A DNA stretch of 64,000 nucleotides, from NCBI GenBank assembly GCA_964492715.1, contig CAZBLK010000014.1, positions 6,439 through 70,438 of the forward strand, read 5' to 3'. Source of the DNA: CAZBLK01 sp964492715 (lineage in GTDB: Bacteria > Bacillota > Clostridia > Lachnospirales > WRBF01). Positions within the stretch are counted from its first letter, which is position 1; each line of letters opens with the position of its first letter. Position numbers and translations under genes: made by a program. Positions 53,460-61,843 of this stretch are shown here, one piece after another. A model generated the notes under the pieces. The model saw only the letters and a list, made by a program, of their open reading frames with translations. It ran no database searches and was not told the DNA's origin.

Positions 53460-53867
53460 ATGATAGAGCCTTTTTTAAATTTTAATGGGCAGGCAAATGA
53501 TGCGATTAAATTTTATGAAGATATTTTTAATACTAAAGCAAGCAAAATTGTAAATTTTGCAGAAGTGTTTGATACTGAGGAGTTTAAGGTTCCGGAGGAA
53601 TTAAGGCACTGGGTTGATAATGGAGAAATATTGATTAATCAAACGAACGTAGGAATAGCAGATTTGAAAGTTGACTGTGTTCCTAATTCATTGGTATCTA
53701 TGAGGGTTTATTTTAATTCTGAAGAAGAAATAATCAATGCGTACCGAAAATTGCTTGATGAAGGGATATCATTAATTGATCTTATGCCATATGACCAGCT
53801 TTCAACTAAGCTATTCGGGTGGGTGCAAGATAAATACGGCGTCAATTGGCAATTAATTTATAAATAA
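53460..53867 (+). CDS. VOC superfamily protein (PhnB/glyoxalase-like)
   Basis: About 135 aa, PhnB-type beta-alpha-beta-beta-beta fold: begins MIEPFLNFNGQANDAIKFYED and ends FGWVQDKYGVNWQLIYK, the usual borders of this family. The PhnB group lacks a known single reaction; members include metal-dependent small-molecule enzymes and resistance proteins. I take the ATG at 53460, with GGAAGG nine bases upstream. No obvious partner gene. Confidence 0.85.
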   Translation: MIEPFLNFNGQANDAIKFYEDIFNTKASKIVNFAEVFDTEEFKVPEELRHWVDNGEILINQTNVGIADLKVDCVPNSLVSMRVYFNSEEEIINAYRKLLDEGISLIDLMPYDQLSTKLFGWVQDKYGVNWQLIYK

Positions 53868-54175
53868 CGTGAGTTCGATAAAGCAAGCAAAATAAATCTG
53901 AAAAAAGCAAAAAAATACATCCACCCAAAAATTAAGGAATAAATTTAAAAAAAACAAACCTTAATTTATAAGCTAACAATTTATGTGTAAAGAAGGCTTA
54001 GTAGGCAAGAAAGAATAAGCAACCAATCCAGCAAGTAAATTTGCAAGAAAGTTGTGTTGGCTTCCCCTTCTTTCGGCCGGTGCTGCTGTACTTTGCTTCC
54101 ACCGTCATTTTTGGTTGAGTTAACGCTTCAACGATTTTTTGACGCAAAATGGTGAACTGTTTATTCAAATTGCGA
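53868..54175. other. intergenic, no gene
   Basis: About 300 bases with no ORF. Near the right end CAAATTGCGATATTA resembles the family C border. The bases before it hold GGCTTCCCCTTCTTTCGGCC, GC-richer than the surroundings. Confidence 0.35.
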
Positions 54176-54267
54176 TATTATACCAACAATTAAATCCCTT
54201 GTGAAATATTTGTTTTCAACTAACATTATAATAAATTTGTGTAGAATATATGGAGATATAGCTAAAT
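54176..54267. repeat. duplicated 92-bp upstream region (copy 2, orphan)
   Basis: Same as 51444-51535 with two mismatches, including the box at 54249-54261. In this orientation it would drive a leftward gene, but none lies there; the neighbours are the VOC gene (rightward) and the end of the Gly-rich protein gene. A stray promoter copy. Confidence 0.85.
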
Positions 54268-54333
54268 ATAATTAAACTTATTTCATTGCTGTAGGGCGTA
54301 GATGCACCGCCCTTTTAGTGAAGTAGTTAAACT

Positions 54334-54720
54334 TTAGTATCCTCTGCTGTAAGCTCCGTAGCCGCCAACGCCGCCGCCGCAAAAACCGCCGCCTACTCCG
54401 CCACCGTAGCCGCCGCCACAATTTCCACCGCCGTAACCGTAACCGCCATTTGCAGAGCGGTATTCAAGCATGGAACGGTAATTGGCTAGGTAAGTGTCAG
54501 CTAATTCTTGTGTTAAAACACCTTGAGAAACTAATGAGTCAAGATAAGTTTTTCTTGCAGAAACAAGAGCTTCTACATCAATTGTTGAGTATGCGTTTGC
54601 TGCTGTCGTGTAATTCAAATTTGTTACTCGTGGTGAAGCCATTCCACGAGCATAAGCTGGAGTAGCAAACAATGCAGTCATAACTGCTGCTACTGAAAAC
54701 ATTGCAATAAACTTTTTCAC
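54334..54720 (-). CDS. secreted Gly-rich small protein
   Basis: 128 aa. Signal peptide ending ATPAYA-RG near residue 25, a helical middle part (LVSARKTYLDSLVSQGVLTQELADTYLANYRSMLEYR) like DUF2680-type helices, then a C-terminal 40-residue Gly/Tyr-rich tail with single Cys residues (GGNCGGGYGG, GGGFCGGG). Upstream at 54828 is a box like those before the copper genes. It lies next to the two-component genes, so it is probably a regulated envelope protein. Metal binding by the tail is possible but unproven. Confidence 0.75.
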   Translation of the reverse strand: MKKFIAMFSVAAVMTALFATPAYARGMASPRVTNLNYTTAANAYSTIDVEALVSARKTYLDSLVSQGVLTQELADTYLANYRSMLEYRSANGGYGYGGGNCGGGYGGGVGGGFCGGGVGGYGAYSRGY

Positions 54721-54827
54721 CTTTATTACCCCCTGTATATCAGAATTTCACCAAGTAAAAATCAGATAGCAATAGTTTTGCTGCATCTCACCTGAATTAA
54801 TTGGTATAGTGAAATATTACCTTTGCT

Positions 54828-54840
54828 TTGTGGAGATAGT
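54828..54840 (-). promoter_or_regulatory. copper-locus upstream box, diverged (copy 3)
   Basis: TTGTGGAGATAGT shares GTGGAGATA with the boxes at 50078 and 51517, about 110 bases before the Gly-rich protein start. Weaker match, no TTGTGTAG half. Confidence 0.35.
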
Positions 54841-54892
54841 ATGAAGATTTTATAAGTGTTTATAGTCAACTGTGACGTTTACTAAAGCTTTA

Positions 54893-56281
54893 TTACTTTT
54901 TGGGTATAGTAACTATGAATGTACTTCCTTTCCCAACTTCACTTTGAACATCAATTTTTCCGTTATGAGCATTTATTATTGCTTTTACTACAGAAAGCCC
55001 AATTCCTGAACCTCCTGTGTTTCTTGCTCTTGAAATGTCTGCACGGTATAAATGTTCAAAAATATGAGGTAAGTCTTTATCAGCAATACCTACGCCAGTG
55101 TCACTAATTGAAAACTGCAAGTTGTTTTTGCCTTCGTTTGCAATAACACTTATTTCACCACCATGTTCTGTGTACTTAATTGCATTGGAAATAAGATTAA
55201 CTATAACCCTGCTAATCTTATCTCTGTCAGCAGTAATTTTACATGGTTTTGCCTCAACAATTAAAGTGAGGTTTTTTTCCTTTAAATCTGCTTCAAATGT
55301 CAATAAAGTTTGCTTTAGTAAAACACAAAAGTCAAACGGCTCTTTGTTAAGTGCCATGCTGTCGCTCTCTATTTCCACAATTTTGTCTATATCAGATACC
55401 ATTCTTGATAACTTTAATATTTCTGCATGTACACTTTCAACCCGTTCAGGGGTAGGTTCAAAAACACCGTCAAGTATACCTTCCAAATTTGATTGAATAG
55501 CTGCAAGCGGTGTTCTAAATTCATGTGCATAATCATTTGCCATTCTCTTTTTTAACTGCTGCTGCAATTCAAGAGTGCTTGCGAGTGTGTTTACGCTGCC
55601 AATCAACCCCTCAATTTCTGCTGTATTTGATTTAAGCTCGATTCTGTCAGAATAATTACCTTTTTCTATCTGGTTTGTCTTTATTGTAACAGCCTTTATT
55701 GGCTTAGATATTCTGCTTGCCATAATGTAGCCAACTATTAAAGCAATAAACAGAAATACAAAAGCAGACTTAATAAAAAGGTTGTTTAACATATTCATGA
55801 ATTTAATATCATGGTTGCTGTAATAAAAAGGGCCGTAAAAACCAAGGGATACTACACCGTACTTTTGACCATCTTTTGAAAGTGGGTATGACTTTTCAAT
55901 ATATCTACCTTCAAAGTTTGGATAACGCTTTCTCATAGTTTGCTCCATAGCATTAATCATATTTTCGCAGCGTACATTATCATAACAGCTCATACAAAAA
56001 ATTTCATTCCCAAATGTGTCGCTTACCATAAGCACAATGCCCTCACTTAATGCACTTTGCCCAAGCGATACCATAAATTCTTTGCTCGGCTGTTTATCAA
56101 CATCAAACTCTGCAAGAACAGACTGTACAAAGCCAAGATTTTTTTCTTCCTGTCTCTCCTGAACATAGCTTTGAAAATGCTTTTCTAACAAGATATTTGC
56201 AATTGATGAAAGAGAAAATACCAAAAACATTGATAGTAATACATATGAAATTATCAACCTAACTTTTAAACCCAATTTCAT
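54893..56281 (-). CDS. sensor histidine kinase, candidate metal (copper) sensor
   Basis: 462 aa. Two membrane segments (about 8-30 and 165-190) enclose an extracellular sensor with FCMSCYDNVRCENM near residue 95, a cluster of three Cys and two Met suited to a soft metal. Then HAMP, H-box AHEFRTPLAAI near residue 252, N-box NLISNAIKYTEHGG, G1 DTGVGI and G2 GGSGIGL. Start overlaps the regulator stop by four bases. Context with copA and the boxes supports a copper response; Cu binding is inferred. Confidence 0.92.
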   Translation of the reverse strand: MKLGLKVRLIISYVLLSMFLVFSLSSIANILLEKHFQSYVQERQEEKNLGFVQSVLAEFDVDKQPSKEFMVSLGQSALSEGIVLMVSDTFGNEIFCMSCYDNVRCENMINAMEQTMRKRYPNFEGRYIEKSYPLSKDGQKYGVVSLGFYGPFYYSNHDIKFMNMLNNLFIKSAFVFLFIALIVGYIMASRISKPIKAVTIKTNQIEKGNYSDRIELKSNTAEIEGLIGSVNTLASTLELQQQLKKRMANDYAHEFRTPLAAIQSNLEGILDGVFEPTPERVESVHAEILKLSRMVSDIDKIVEIESDSMALNKEPFDFCVLLKQTLLTFEADLKEKNLTLIVEAKPCKITADRDKISRVIVNLISNAIKYTEHGGEISVIANEGKNNLQFSISDTGVGIADKDLPHIFEHLYRADISRARNTGGSGIGLSVVKAIINAHNGKIDVQSEVGKGSTFIVTIPKK

Positions 56282-56988
56282 TGTTTCACCTCATTACCCC
56301 CAAACTTATACCCTATGCCTCTTATTGTAAGAATATATTTGGGGTTTGAACTGTCAGTTTCTATTTTTGAACGCAAATTTTTAATGTGCGAATCTATTGT
56401 ACGGTCGTATCCGTCAAAATCAAGACCAAAAGCTAATTCTATAAGCTCATCTCTTGTGAATGTTTTATTAGGATATTTTGCTAATGCGGAAAACAGCTTA
56501 AACTCGTTAGGGGTTAAATTTACAAGTTTTCCTTGTTTTTTTACGGAATAAGAATCAAAGTCTACAGCCAAGTCACCGTTATTCCAGCTCATTTCAATAA
56601 ACATAGGGGATATACCGTCGTTGCACCTGCGAAATAAACTGTTTACTCTTGCCACAAGCTCTCTTGGGCTAAATGGCTTTGTCATATAATCATCAGCACC
56701 CATATTAAGCCCACTAATTTTATTATCTTCGCTGGACTTTGCTGTCAGCATAATAATTGGTATTCTTGATTGTTTTCTTATTTCGTTACAAATTTCTTCA
56801 CCAGAAATAAAAGGAAGCATTAAATCAAGTATAACCATATCTGGTTGATTATTTTTAAATAATTCTAATGCTTTATTTCCATCATATGCCAAAAGGGTTT
56901 TGTATCCGCTTTTTCTCAAATAAGCGTCAATAGCTTCTGATATTTTGGGTTCATCTTCAACAATTAAAATGGTGTTAATTTTTGACAT
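56278..56988 (-). CDS. OmpR/PhoB-type response regulator
   Basis: 236 aa. Receiver with phospho-acceptor Asp near residue 52 (PDMVILDLMLP) and Lys (DYMTKPFSPREL); winged helix at the C-terminus (LTPNEFKLFSAL, FDGYDRTIDSHIKNLRSKI, ILTIRGIGYKFG). I choose the ATG at 56988 with AGGTGAG upstream; an ATG ten codons earlier lacks one. Paired with the downstream kinase. Likely regulates the copper genes to the left. Confidence 0.94.
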   Translation of the reverse strand: MSKINTILIVEDEPKISEAIDAYLRKSGYKTLLAYDGNKALELFKNNQPDMVILDLMLPFISGEEICNEIRKQSRIPIIMLTAKSSEDNKISGLNMGADDYMTKPFSPRELVARVNSLFRRCNDGISPMFIEMSWNNGDLAVDFDSYSVKKQGKLVNLTPNEFKLFSALAKYPNKTFTRDELIELAFGLDFDGYDRTIDSHIKNLRSKIETDSSNPKYILTIRGIGYKFGGNEVKQ

Positions 56989-57391
56989 AAAGCTCACCTT
57001 TTTCTTTTTATATAACACTTATCCTTCGGCTGCAGATGTTGCAACCTAAGCAACAGTCATGTATATTTTACAACTGGCATTCATACCGCCTTAATCTCTG
57101 AGGTTAACTTAGAATATACTTAGTTTATGGAGGATTTATGAAGAACAAGCCATTAGTAATCTATAATTTTCTCAAGCCTTATGAAACTCTGCCTTAATTA
57201 TATCAAGATATTTGTCAATTTTCAGCATTTTGCTTGTAATTTTAGATGTTTTATCGATGTTTTTTGTAACTTAACCCTTTGTAGTTTTTATGGTATAATA
57301 AGATTAGAATTAGTTATGAGAGTAAATTTTATTAAAGGAGGATTATTTATACCACCTTTATAAACGACAAATCAGAATGAGGAAGTTTATT
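56989..57391. other. intergenic between response regulator and kinase gene
   Basis: Divergent control region. It contains TATGGAGGAT near 57126, a partial match to the copper boxes, and TATAAT near 57294 with AGGAGG near 57337 that is not followed by a start codon, suggesting a lost small ORF before the kinase. Confidence 0.4.
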
Positions 57392-57895
57392 ATGTCAAAA
57401 CTGATTATCATTAGAGGCAATTCAGGAAGCGGAAAGTCTGCACTAGCGAAAGCGCTGCAACGAAAGTTCGGGCAAAACACAATGTTAATATCACAGGATA
57501 TGATACGGCGAGAAGTTTTATGGGTTAATGACGGTATGGGAACAATGGCAGTTCCGCTCATGATAAAAATGTTGCAATATGGAAAAAAACACTGCGAAGT
57601 GATTATTTTAGAAGGAATTTTGAACTCAATTTGGTATAAAGAGTTATTTGAAAGCGCAGTTAGAGAATTTTCATGTAATATATTTGCTTATTATTATGAT
57701 ATTCCCTTTGAAGAAACACTACTACGTCATCAAACAAAGCCGAATGAAGCTGATTTTGGTGAAGGTGCAATGAAAGGTTGGTGGACTGAAAAAGATTATA
57801 TAGGATTTATTCCTGAAAAGATTTTTACAAAAGAAATTAGCCTAGATGAAGCAATTAATATAATATATAAAGATGTTATGGATACAGTAAGTTAA
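57392..57895 (+). CDS. P-loop kinase (AAA/zeta-like), single small-molecule kinase
   Basis: 167 aa with Walker A GNSGSGKSALAKAL at residues 8-21, conserved ISQDMIRRE after it (Asp base), and LEGIL with the ArgArg-like RHQTKP lid. Belongs to the small P-loop kinases such as chloramphenicol or gluconate kinase-like proteins; substrate unknown. Start at the ATG at 57392 (GAGGAAG upstream). Stands alone. Confidence 0.8.
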   Translation: MSKLIIIRGNSGSGKSALAKALQRKFGQNTMLISQDMIRREVLWVNDGMGTMAVPLMIKMLQYGKKHCEVIILEGILNSIWYKELFESAVREFSCNIFAYYYDIPFEETLLRHQTKPNEADFGEGAMKGWWTEKDYIGFIPEKIFTKEISLDEAINIIYKDVMDTVS

Positions 57896-57920
57896 TCTTA
57901 AAAGATAAGGATTAATGAGA

Positions 57921-57980
57921 AAAATAAAAATAATTCTCAAGTGTAGCTGCTTTGTAGAATTTTTGCATCTATTTTTGTGG
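57921..57980. repeat. dispersed 60-bp repeat (copy 1)
   Basis: AGCTGCTTTGTAGAAT and neighbours, about 60 bases, recur at 59689-59748 with a handful of mismatches. Both copies lie just after a gene (kinase, HIT). Origin unknown. Confidence 0.6.
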
Positions 57981-58137
57981 AAAAATGTTTAGCACTTTCT
58001 TGAGGTGCTGTCAAGTTGGGGCTAAGTACAATTTTCGACAAGAACAGCTATCAAAATTAAGTGACGGCTGTTCTATAACTTCGGGATTATACTGATTTTC
58101 ATATACAGAAAAATCACACATAAGCGCAATATTATGC

Positions 58138-58848
58138 TCATTTTATTCGCTTTGCTGTTGTTGAAAGATATATTAAATAGATTGCTGTTATAAGCAAAAT
58201 AACACCAACACTAATATAGTCATATAAAGGTGGTACATCCTTTGAAAGGGCACTGGCAGTATTAAAAATAAAATGAAATATGATGCCCGGTACAATAGAC
58301 TTTGTATGGACAAATAAAACAGCAAGAACAATCCCTATTAAAACAGCAAGAACAATTTGAGTAATTTGGCTCATTCCTGAATATCCGTTAAAAACATTAA
58401 CAATATGTCCAAACCCGAATGTTACACCAGATATAATAATTGCTGTTTTAGTAGTGCTTCTTTGCTCAATAGACTTTAACAAAAAACCTCTGAATAGTAA
58501 TTCCTCTAAAAACGCTACCAAGATCATAAAAAACAAAGTCAAAATGACATCGGGTAATGTAATCGTTTTGTCAAAGAAAAACACACCGTTTGCTAACGCA
58601 ATGAGAGCCAATGGTAAATAAAATAAGCTTTTCTTTACATCATCAAAACCTATTTTAGCTAATCCAATAGTTTTAATCAATTCATACTTTCTTGTGTACA
58701 TAAGTAAAAGTACGGAAAACGTGAAAAACATAATAATTTGTCCTACATAATTGATACCAACTTTTAAAGATAATATAGCCCCAATATTTGCTAACATAAC
58801 ATAGATCAAAATAAATATCAGTGATGACTTTAATTTCAGTTTACTCAT
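58138..58848 (-). CDS. CPBP family intramembrane metalloprotease (CAAX protease-like)
   Basis: 236 aa, six to seven membrane segments. Catalytic motifs in order: EELLFRGFL (EExxxR), GFGHIVN and IIFHFIFNTAS (HxxxN). In Firmicutes such Abi proteins act in bacteriocin self-immunity, protein processing or regulation. A promoter with a Fur-like site precedes it (58880-58920). Good start ATG with AGGAG upstream. Confidence 0.9.
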   Translation of the reverse strand: MSKLKLKSSLIFILIYVMLANIGAILSLKVGINYVGQIIMFFTFSVLLLMYTRKYELIKTIGLAKIGFDDVKKSLFYLPLALIALANGVFFFDKTITLPDVILTLFFMILVAFLEELLFRGFLLKSIEQRSTTKTAIIISGVTFGFGHIVNVFNGYSGMSQITQIVLAVLIGIVLAVLFVHTKSIVPGIIFHFIFNTASALSKDVPPLYDYISVGVILLITAIYLIYLSTTAKRIK

Positions 58849-58879
58849 ATACCATACTCCTATTATATAAATAATGCTT

Positions 58880-58920
58880 ACTATATTTAAATTATTTAAA
58901 ACTGTAAGATAATCATTATT
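58880..58920 (-). promoter_or_regulatory. promoter with Fur-like box before CPBP protease gene
   Basis: On the minus strand TTACAG and TATAGT are 16 bases apart. Immediately upstream of the -35, AATAATGATTATCT (58907-58920) matches the GATAAT/ATTATC palindrome of Fur boxes. Confidence 0.5.
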
Positions 58921-58982
58921 TTCTTCATTAAGATTGTACTACACACTTTATAAAAGTTCAAGGGTTTGCTACAAAAACTTAG

Positions 58983-59022
58983 TCCTAATTTGACAGCAGC
59001 CCAAGTTAGGATTATTTTTTTT
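58983..59022 (+). terminator. orphan rightward intrinsic terminator
   Basis: TCCTAATTTG and CAAGTTAGGA with a 9-base loop, then TTATTTTTTTT. No rightward gene ends close by; a short unannotated transcript between 58850 and 58980 is possible. Confidence 0.6.
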
Positions 59023-59083
59023 GCAACAAAAAGAGTTTTTTAAGACATTGTACTTTTGGTAAGTTTGCAGTACACTTGGATCA

Positions 59084-59096
59084 GATAATGATTATC
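59084..59096. promoter_or_regulatory. second Fur-like box
   Basis: GATAATGATTATC, a 13-bp near-perfect palindrome, 156 bases before the HIT gene and 190 bases from the first box. Confidence 0.45.
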
Positions 59097-59251
59097 TTTA
59101 AACTTTGAACATATAAACAAAAGTAAGTATTGCTGTGAAAACTAATTCTTAGACCATCGAAAAAACCAAGGCAAATAAGCCCACAAAAGTGTGCTTAATA
59201 AAAAAAGCTTCCCCCTCCAAATGAACTACAGATTGATATTATTTATATTTA

Positions 59252-59665
59252 GTGAGGTGGGCGAAAATAAGTTGCGTTTGTTGTGATTACCAGAATAATT
59301 ATAATATATTGTTTGAGAGTGATTATGTTGTTTGCATAGAGGCAAAAAATGAAGTTATCGAAGGCTCTTGTTTTATAATACCGAAAGCTCACAAAGAAAC
59401 CCCTTTTGATTTATCTTACGATGAATGGTTAGACACTAAAAAAGTAATTGACTTAGCAAAAGCGCATATTGATGAAAAGTATAGCCCCAACGGATACAAT
59501 TTAGGTTGGAATATTGGAAGTATCGGAGGGCAATTTGTTTTTCATTCTCATTTGCATATTATTCCTCGTTTCATAGATGAGCCTTTTGCGGGAAAGGGTA
59601 TAAGGCATTGGTTTGCAAGTGATGAAAATAGACGTCCAAGCTCACCAAATGAGCATAATAATTAA
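59252..59665 (+). CDS. HIT family nucleotide hydrolase/transferase
   Basis: Up to 137 aa, histidine triad HSHLHIIPR near residue 107. Family members hydrolyse or transfer nucleoside monophosphates. The N-terminus holds SCVCCDYQ, typical of the Zn or Cys start of this branch. Start is uncertain: GTG at 59252 is the first option but its ribosome site is poor. No functional partner nearby. Confidence 0.85.
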   Translation: MRWAKISCVCCDYQNNYNILFESDYVVCIEAKNEVIEGSCFIIPKAHKETPFDLSYDEWLDTKKVIDLAKAHIDEKYSPNGYNLGWNIGSIGGQFVFHSHLHIIPRFIDEPFAGKGIRHWFASDENRRPSSPNEHNN

Positions 59666-59688
59666 CTTATAAATTCTTAACATAAGAG

Positions 59689-59748
59689 AATAAAAATAAT
59701 GCTCAAGTAAAGCTGCTTTGTAGAATCTTTGTGTCTATTTTTGTCGTG
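59689..59748. repeat. dispersed 60-bp repeat (copy 2)
   Basis: Second copy of the sequence at 57921-57980, directly before a family A remnant. Confidence 0.6.
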
Positions 59749-59775
59749 GGTAACAGCTTACTGAACACAGGTTCT
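59748..59775. repeat. family A remnant (copy A4), right end only
   Basis: GGGTAACAGCTTACTGAACA and the CAGGTTCT border, identical to the right end of A3. The rest of the element is absent. Confidence 0.8.
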
Positions 59776-59830
59776 TTGTGGCTTAGATTAGTATGTTTTG
59801 TATCACAGAAATTATCAATTTAAGTAAAGC

Positions 59831-59863
59831 CCTTCAAACCATGATGTACAGCGGGTTTGAAGG
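59831..59863 (-). terminator. terminator-like hairpin after metallophosphoesterase gene
   Basis: CCTTCAAACC / GGTTTGAAGG perfect 10-bp stem, about 20 bases past the stop on the minus strand; weak T-run. Confidence 0.6.
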
Positions 59864-59881
59864 TGCTTGGTGCCAGTGTGT

Positions 59882-61192
59882 TTACTTCTTTTTGACAGAA
59901 ATGCTCATATGAGTAGAATTCTTATGTTTATCTAACAGTATGCTATGCAAATACTTTGTGAAAAATTCTCCTGGGCAGTTTTTGTCCCATAGTAAATAAT
60001 CTTCATCATCAAAGCTAGATGCCGATGGTAATCCTGCAAAATAATCGGCGTTGGTTTTTTGCGCATATTTTATCATTCTTGGGTGTAATTCCTCTTTTAC
60101 AGCTGTTTCAAACAATAGGTATTCCAATTTTGATGCAGTGGATTTGTTCATATAATTCAAGGAATATTCTTCAAAGGACAGTAAGTTTTCATCTGAAGAA
60201 TTCCCAGCTTTAGCCCACGCTGAAACATCAACCTTGCTTGTTTGATAAGTAATTGTTTTATCAGGGCTTATATTTAATTCACCGTAATAATTAGGATACA
60301 CTGAAAGAGCGTTGTTGGCAATATCATATAATCCGCTTTCACTTTCAGATTTGGCTATGTGCTGCATATGGATATGACCGCCTAAATTAAGTGAAACATC
60401 GTATTTTTCAAGCAAGCTGACAATTTGTTCATAATTCTCTATCGTAAATCCATAAGGAAAGAGGGGATTATGAGGAAGCAAATTATGATGGGTTATGGTC
60501 ATCACCGTAATTCCGTTATCCTTTGCGGTTTTTAAGGTATCTTCAACCCAAGCTAAAGTGCTGTCTTCCAGCTTACCTCCTTCAAATACTCCGTTATTAT
60601 ACCTGCTTGTATCAAGCATCAAAACTTGAAAATCTTCAGAAAGATTGTAAAGATAGCTTAATGAAGCCTCGTCAAAAGATACTGCATTTTCTGCACCTAA
60701 GCCCTTGTATAGCTTCCAAAACTCATCAGATGTTACAGCATCGGTTTTTTCACTGCCGTCCTTTGTGTATTTATAAGCAAATGGTCGGTTAATATCGTGA
60801 TTGCCTGGAATTACCAAAACAGGTATTCCTGCATCTTTTATTTCTGCAAGCATTAAAGACAATTCCTTATGGCTTGCTTTTTCGCCATTAAATGTTAAGT
60901 CTCCGCCCAAAATTAGAAAATTAGGTGATTTTTGTTTTATATCACGAATAAAAGCACTGACAATTTCCTTGCTGTAATGTGTTAGCTTGCCGTCGCTGCT
61001 TTGCATATACTCTGCAAAGTCAGCATTATCCTCTACAAGGCTTGGGCAAAGATAGTGAATATCAGTGGCAAATATTATGTTAATGGGGCTGTCTTTTGGC
61101 AAAATTTTTGCGGGCATTTGTTCTTTTGCTGTACAAGCCGAAAAAGCAATAATAATAAATGGAATAAGTAAATAAAGAATTCGTTTTCTCAT
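59882..61192 (-). CDS. calcineurin-like metallophosphoesterase, lipoprotein
   Basis: 436 aa. Lipobox FSAC near residue 19, so anchored outside. Metal-site motifs in order: ATDIHY, GGDLTFNG, PGNHDINR, THHNLLPHN, GGHIHMQH. C-terminal extension of about 130 residues. Members of this exported group hydrolyse nucleotides or phosphodiesters; substrate unknown. Monocistronic. Confidence 0.9.
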   Translation of the reverse strand: MRKRILYLLIPFIIIAFSACTAKEQMPAKILPKDSPINIIFATDIHYLCPSLVEDNADFAEYMQSSDGKLTHYSKEIVSAFIRDIKQKSPNFLILGGDLTFNGEKASHKELSLMLAEIKDAGIPVLVIPGNHDINRPFAYKYTKDGSEKTDAVTSDEFWKLYKGLGAENAVSFDEASLSYLYNLSEDFQVLMLDTSRYNNGVFEGGKLEDSTLAWVEDTLKTAKDNGITVMTITHHNLLPHNPLFPYGFTIENYEQIVSLLEKYDVSLNLGGHIHMQHIAKSESESGLYDIANNALSVYPNYYGELNISPDKTITYQTSKVDVSAWAKAGNSSDENLLSFEEYSLNYMNKSTASKLEYLLFETAVKEELHPRMIKYAQKTNADYFAGLPSASSFDDEDYLLWDKNCPGEFFTKYLHSILLDKHKNSTHMSISVKKK

Positions 61193-61223
61193 AGTTTTAG
61201 CCTTTCATTTGCATTTTACCGAA

Positions 61224-61326
61224 TATAGCTCCATTTGAATAAACTGTGCATCATTTTTCGTTTAAAATGGTTGCAGCGTTTGATATTTTTGCCGTAAAAT
61301 GATGACTATAAACTAAAATTGCTATA
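61224..61326. repeat. possible family C element (copy C4), 103 bp
   Basis: Ends TATAGCTCCATTTGAAT and AAACTAAAATTGCTATA, loosely inverted; same size as the other family C copies. Lies before the metallophosphoesterase start. Confidence 0.4.
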
Positions 61327-61682
61327 TCGTGAGAAAGTAAAAATTTATTAATAGGAAATACACTAATGTGTCTATTTATGCCAAGAATTGAAAAACATGA
61401 CCAAATAGAAGAATTAAAAAGCCGTAAAACCGATATATCAAAGTTATTCTAAACATCAGCCTTGAAAATTTTGAGATACTTATGGCTGAAAAACTCCTTA
61501 CAACGTTGGTCAAGGCATATGAGATGAAACGTTCCATAAGTTAGACGTCACTAATTTTGTTACGCTTCACTATACCCTTTAACACTACTGAATTAAATAC
61601 ATTATGTCACAATACACATAAGTTAGTCAATAAAATAATACAGTTATTATAAGATATAGCTGATAGTGTTTGAAATAATTCG
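61327..61682. other. non-coding, no feature recognised
   Basis: About 350 bases with stops in all frames between the family C-like element and the transposase remnant. Possibly the eroded upstream part of the insertion sequence. Confidence 0.35.
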
Positions 61683-61843
61683 TATCCTTATATGTATTTA
61701 ACTGCCATAATTGACTGGTACAGTCGGTTTATCTTTGGTTTGCATTGTCGGATACACTGGAAACTGCGCCTGTTTTACAAGCAGTAAGACAAGCCATTGA
61801 TACATATGGAACACCAGCAATCATCAATTCCGACCAGGCAGTC
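61683..61843 (+). pseudogene. IS3-family transposase remnant (integrase core)
   Basis: Two frames read as an rve integrase core: YPYMYLTAIIDWYSRFIFG up to about 61740, then after a frameshift ALSDTLETAPVLQAVRQAID, TYGTPAIINSDQ. The final Asp of NSDQG is kept but the following QFT block is cut off by the family A element at 61844. Only about 55 residues remain. Confidence 0.75.
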
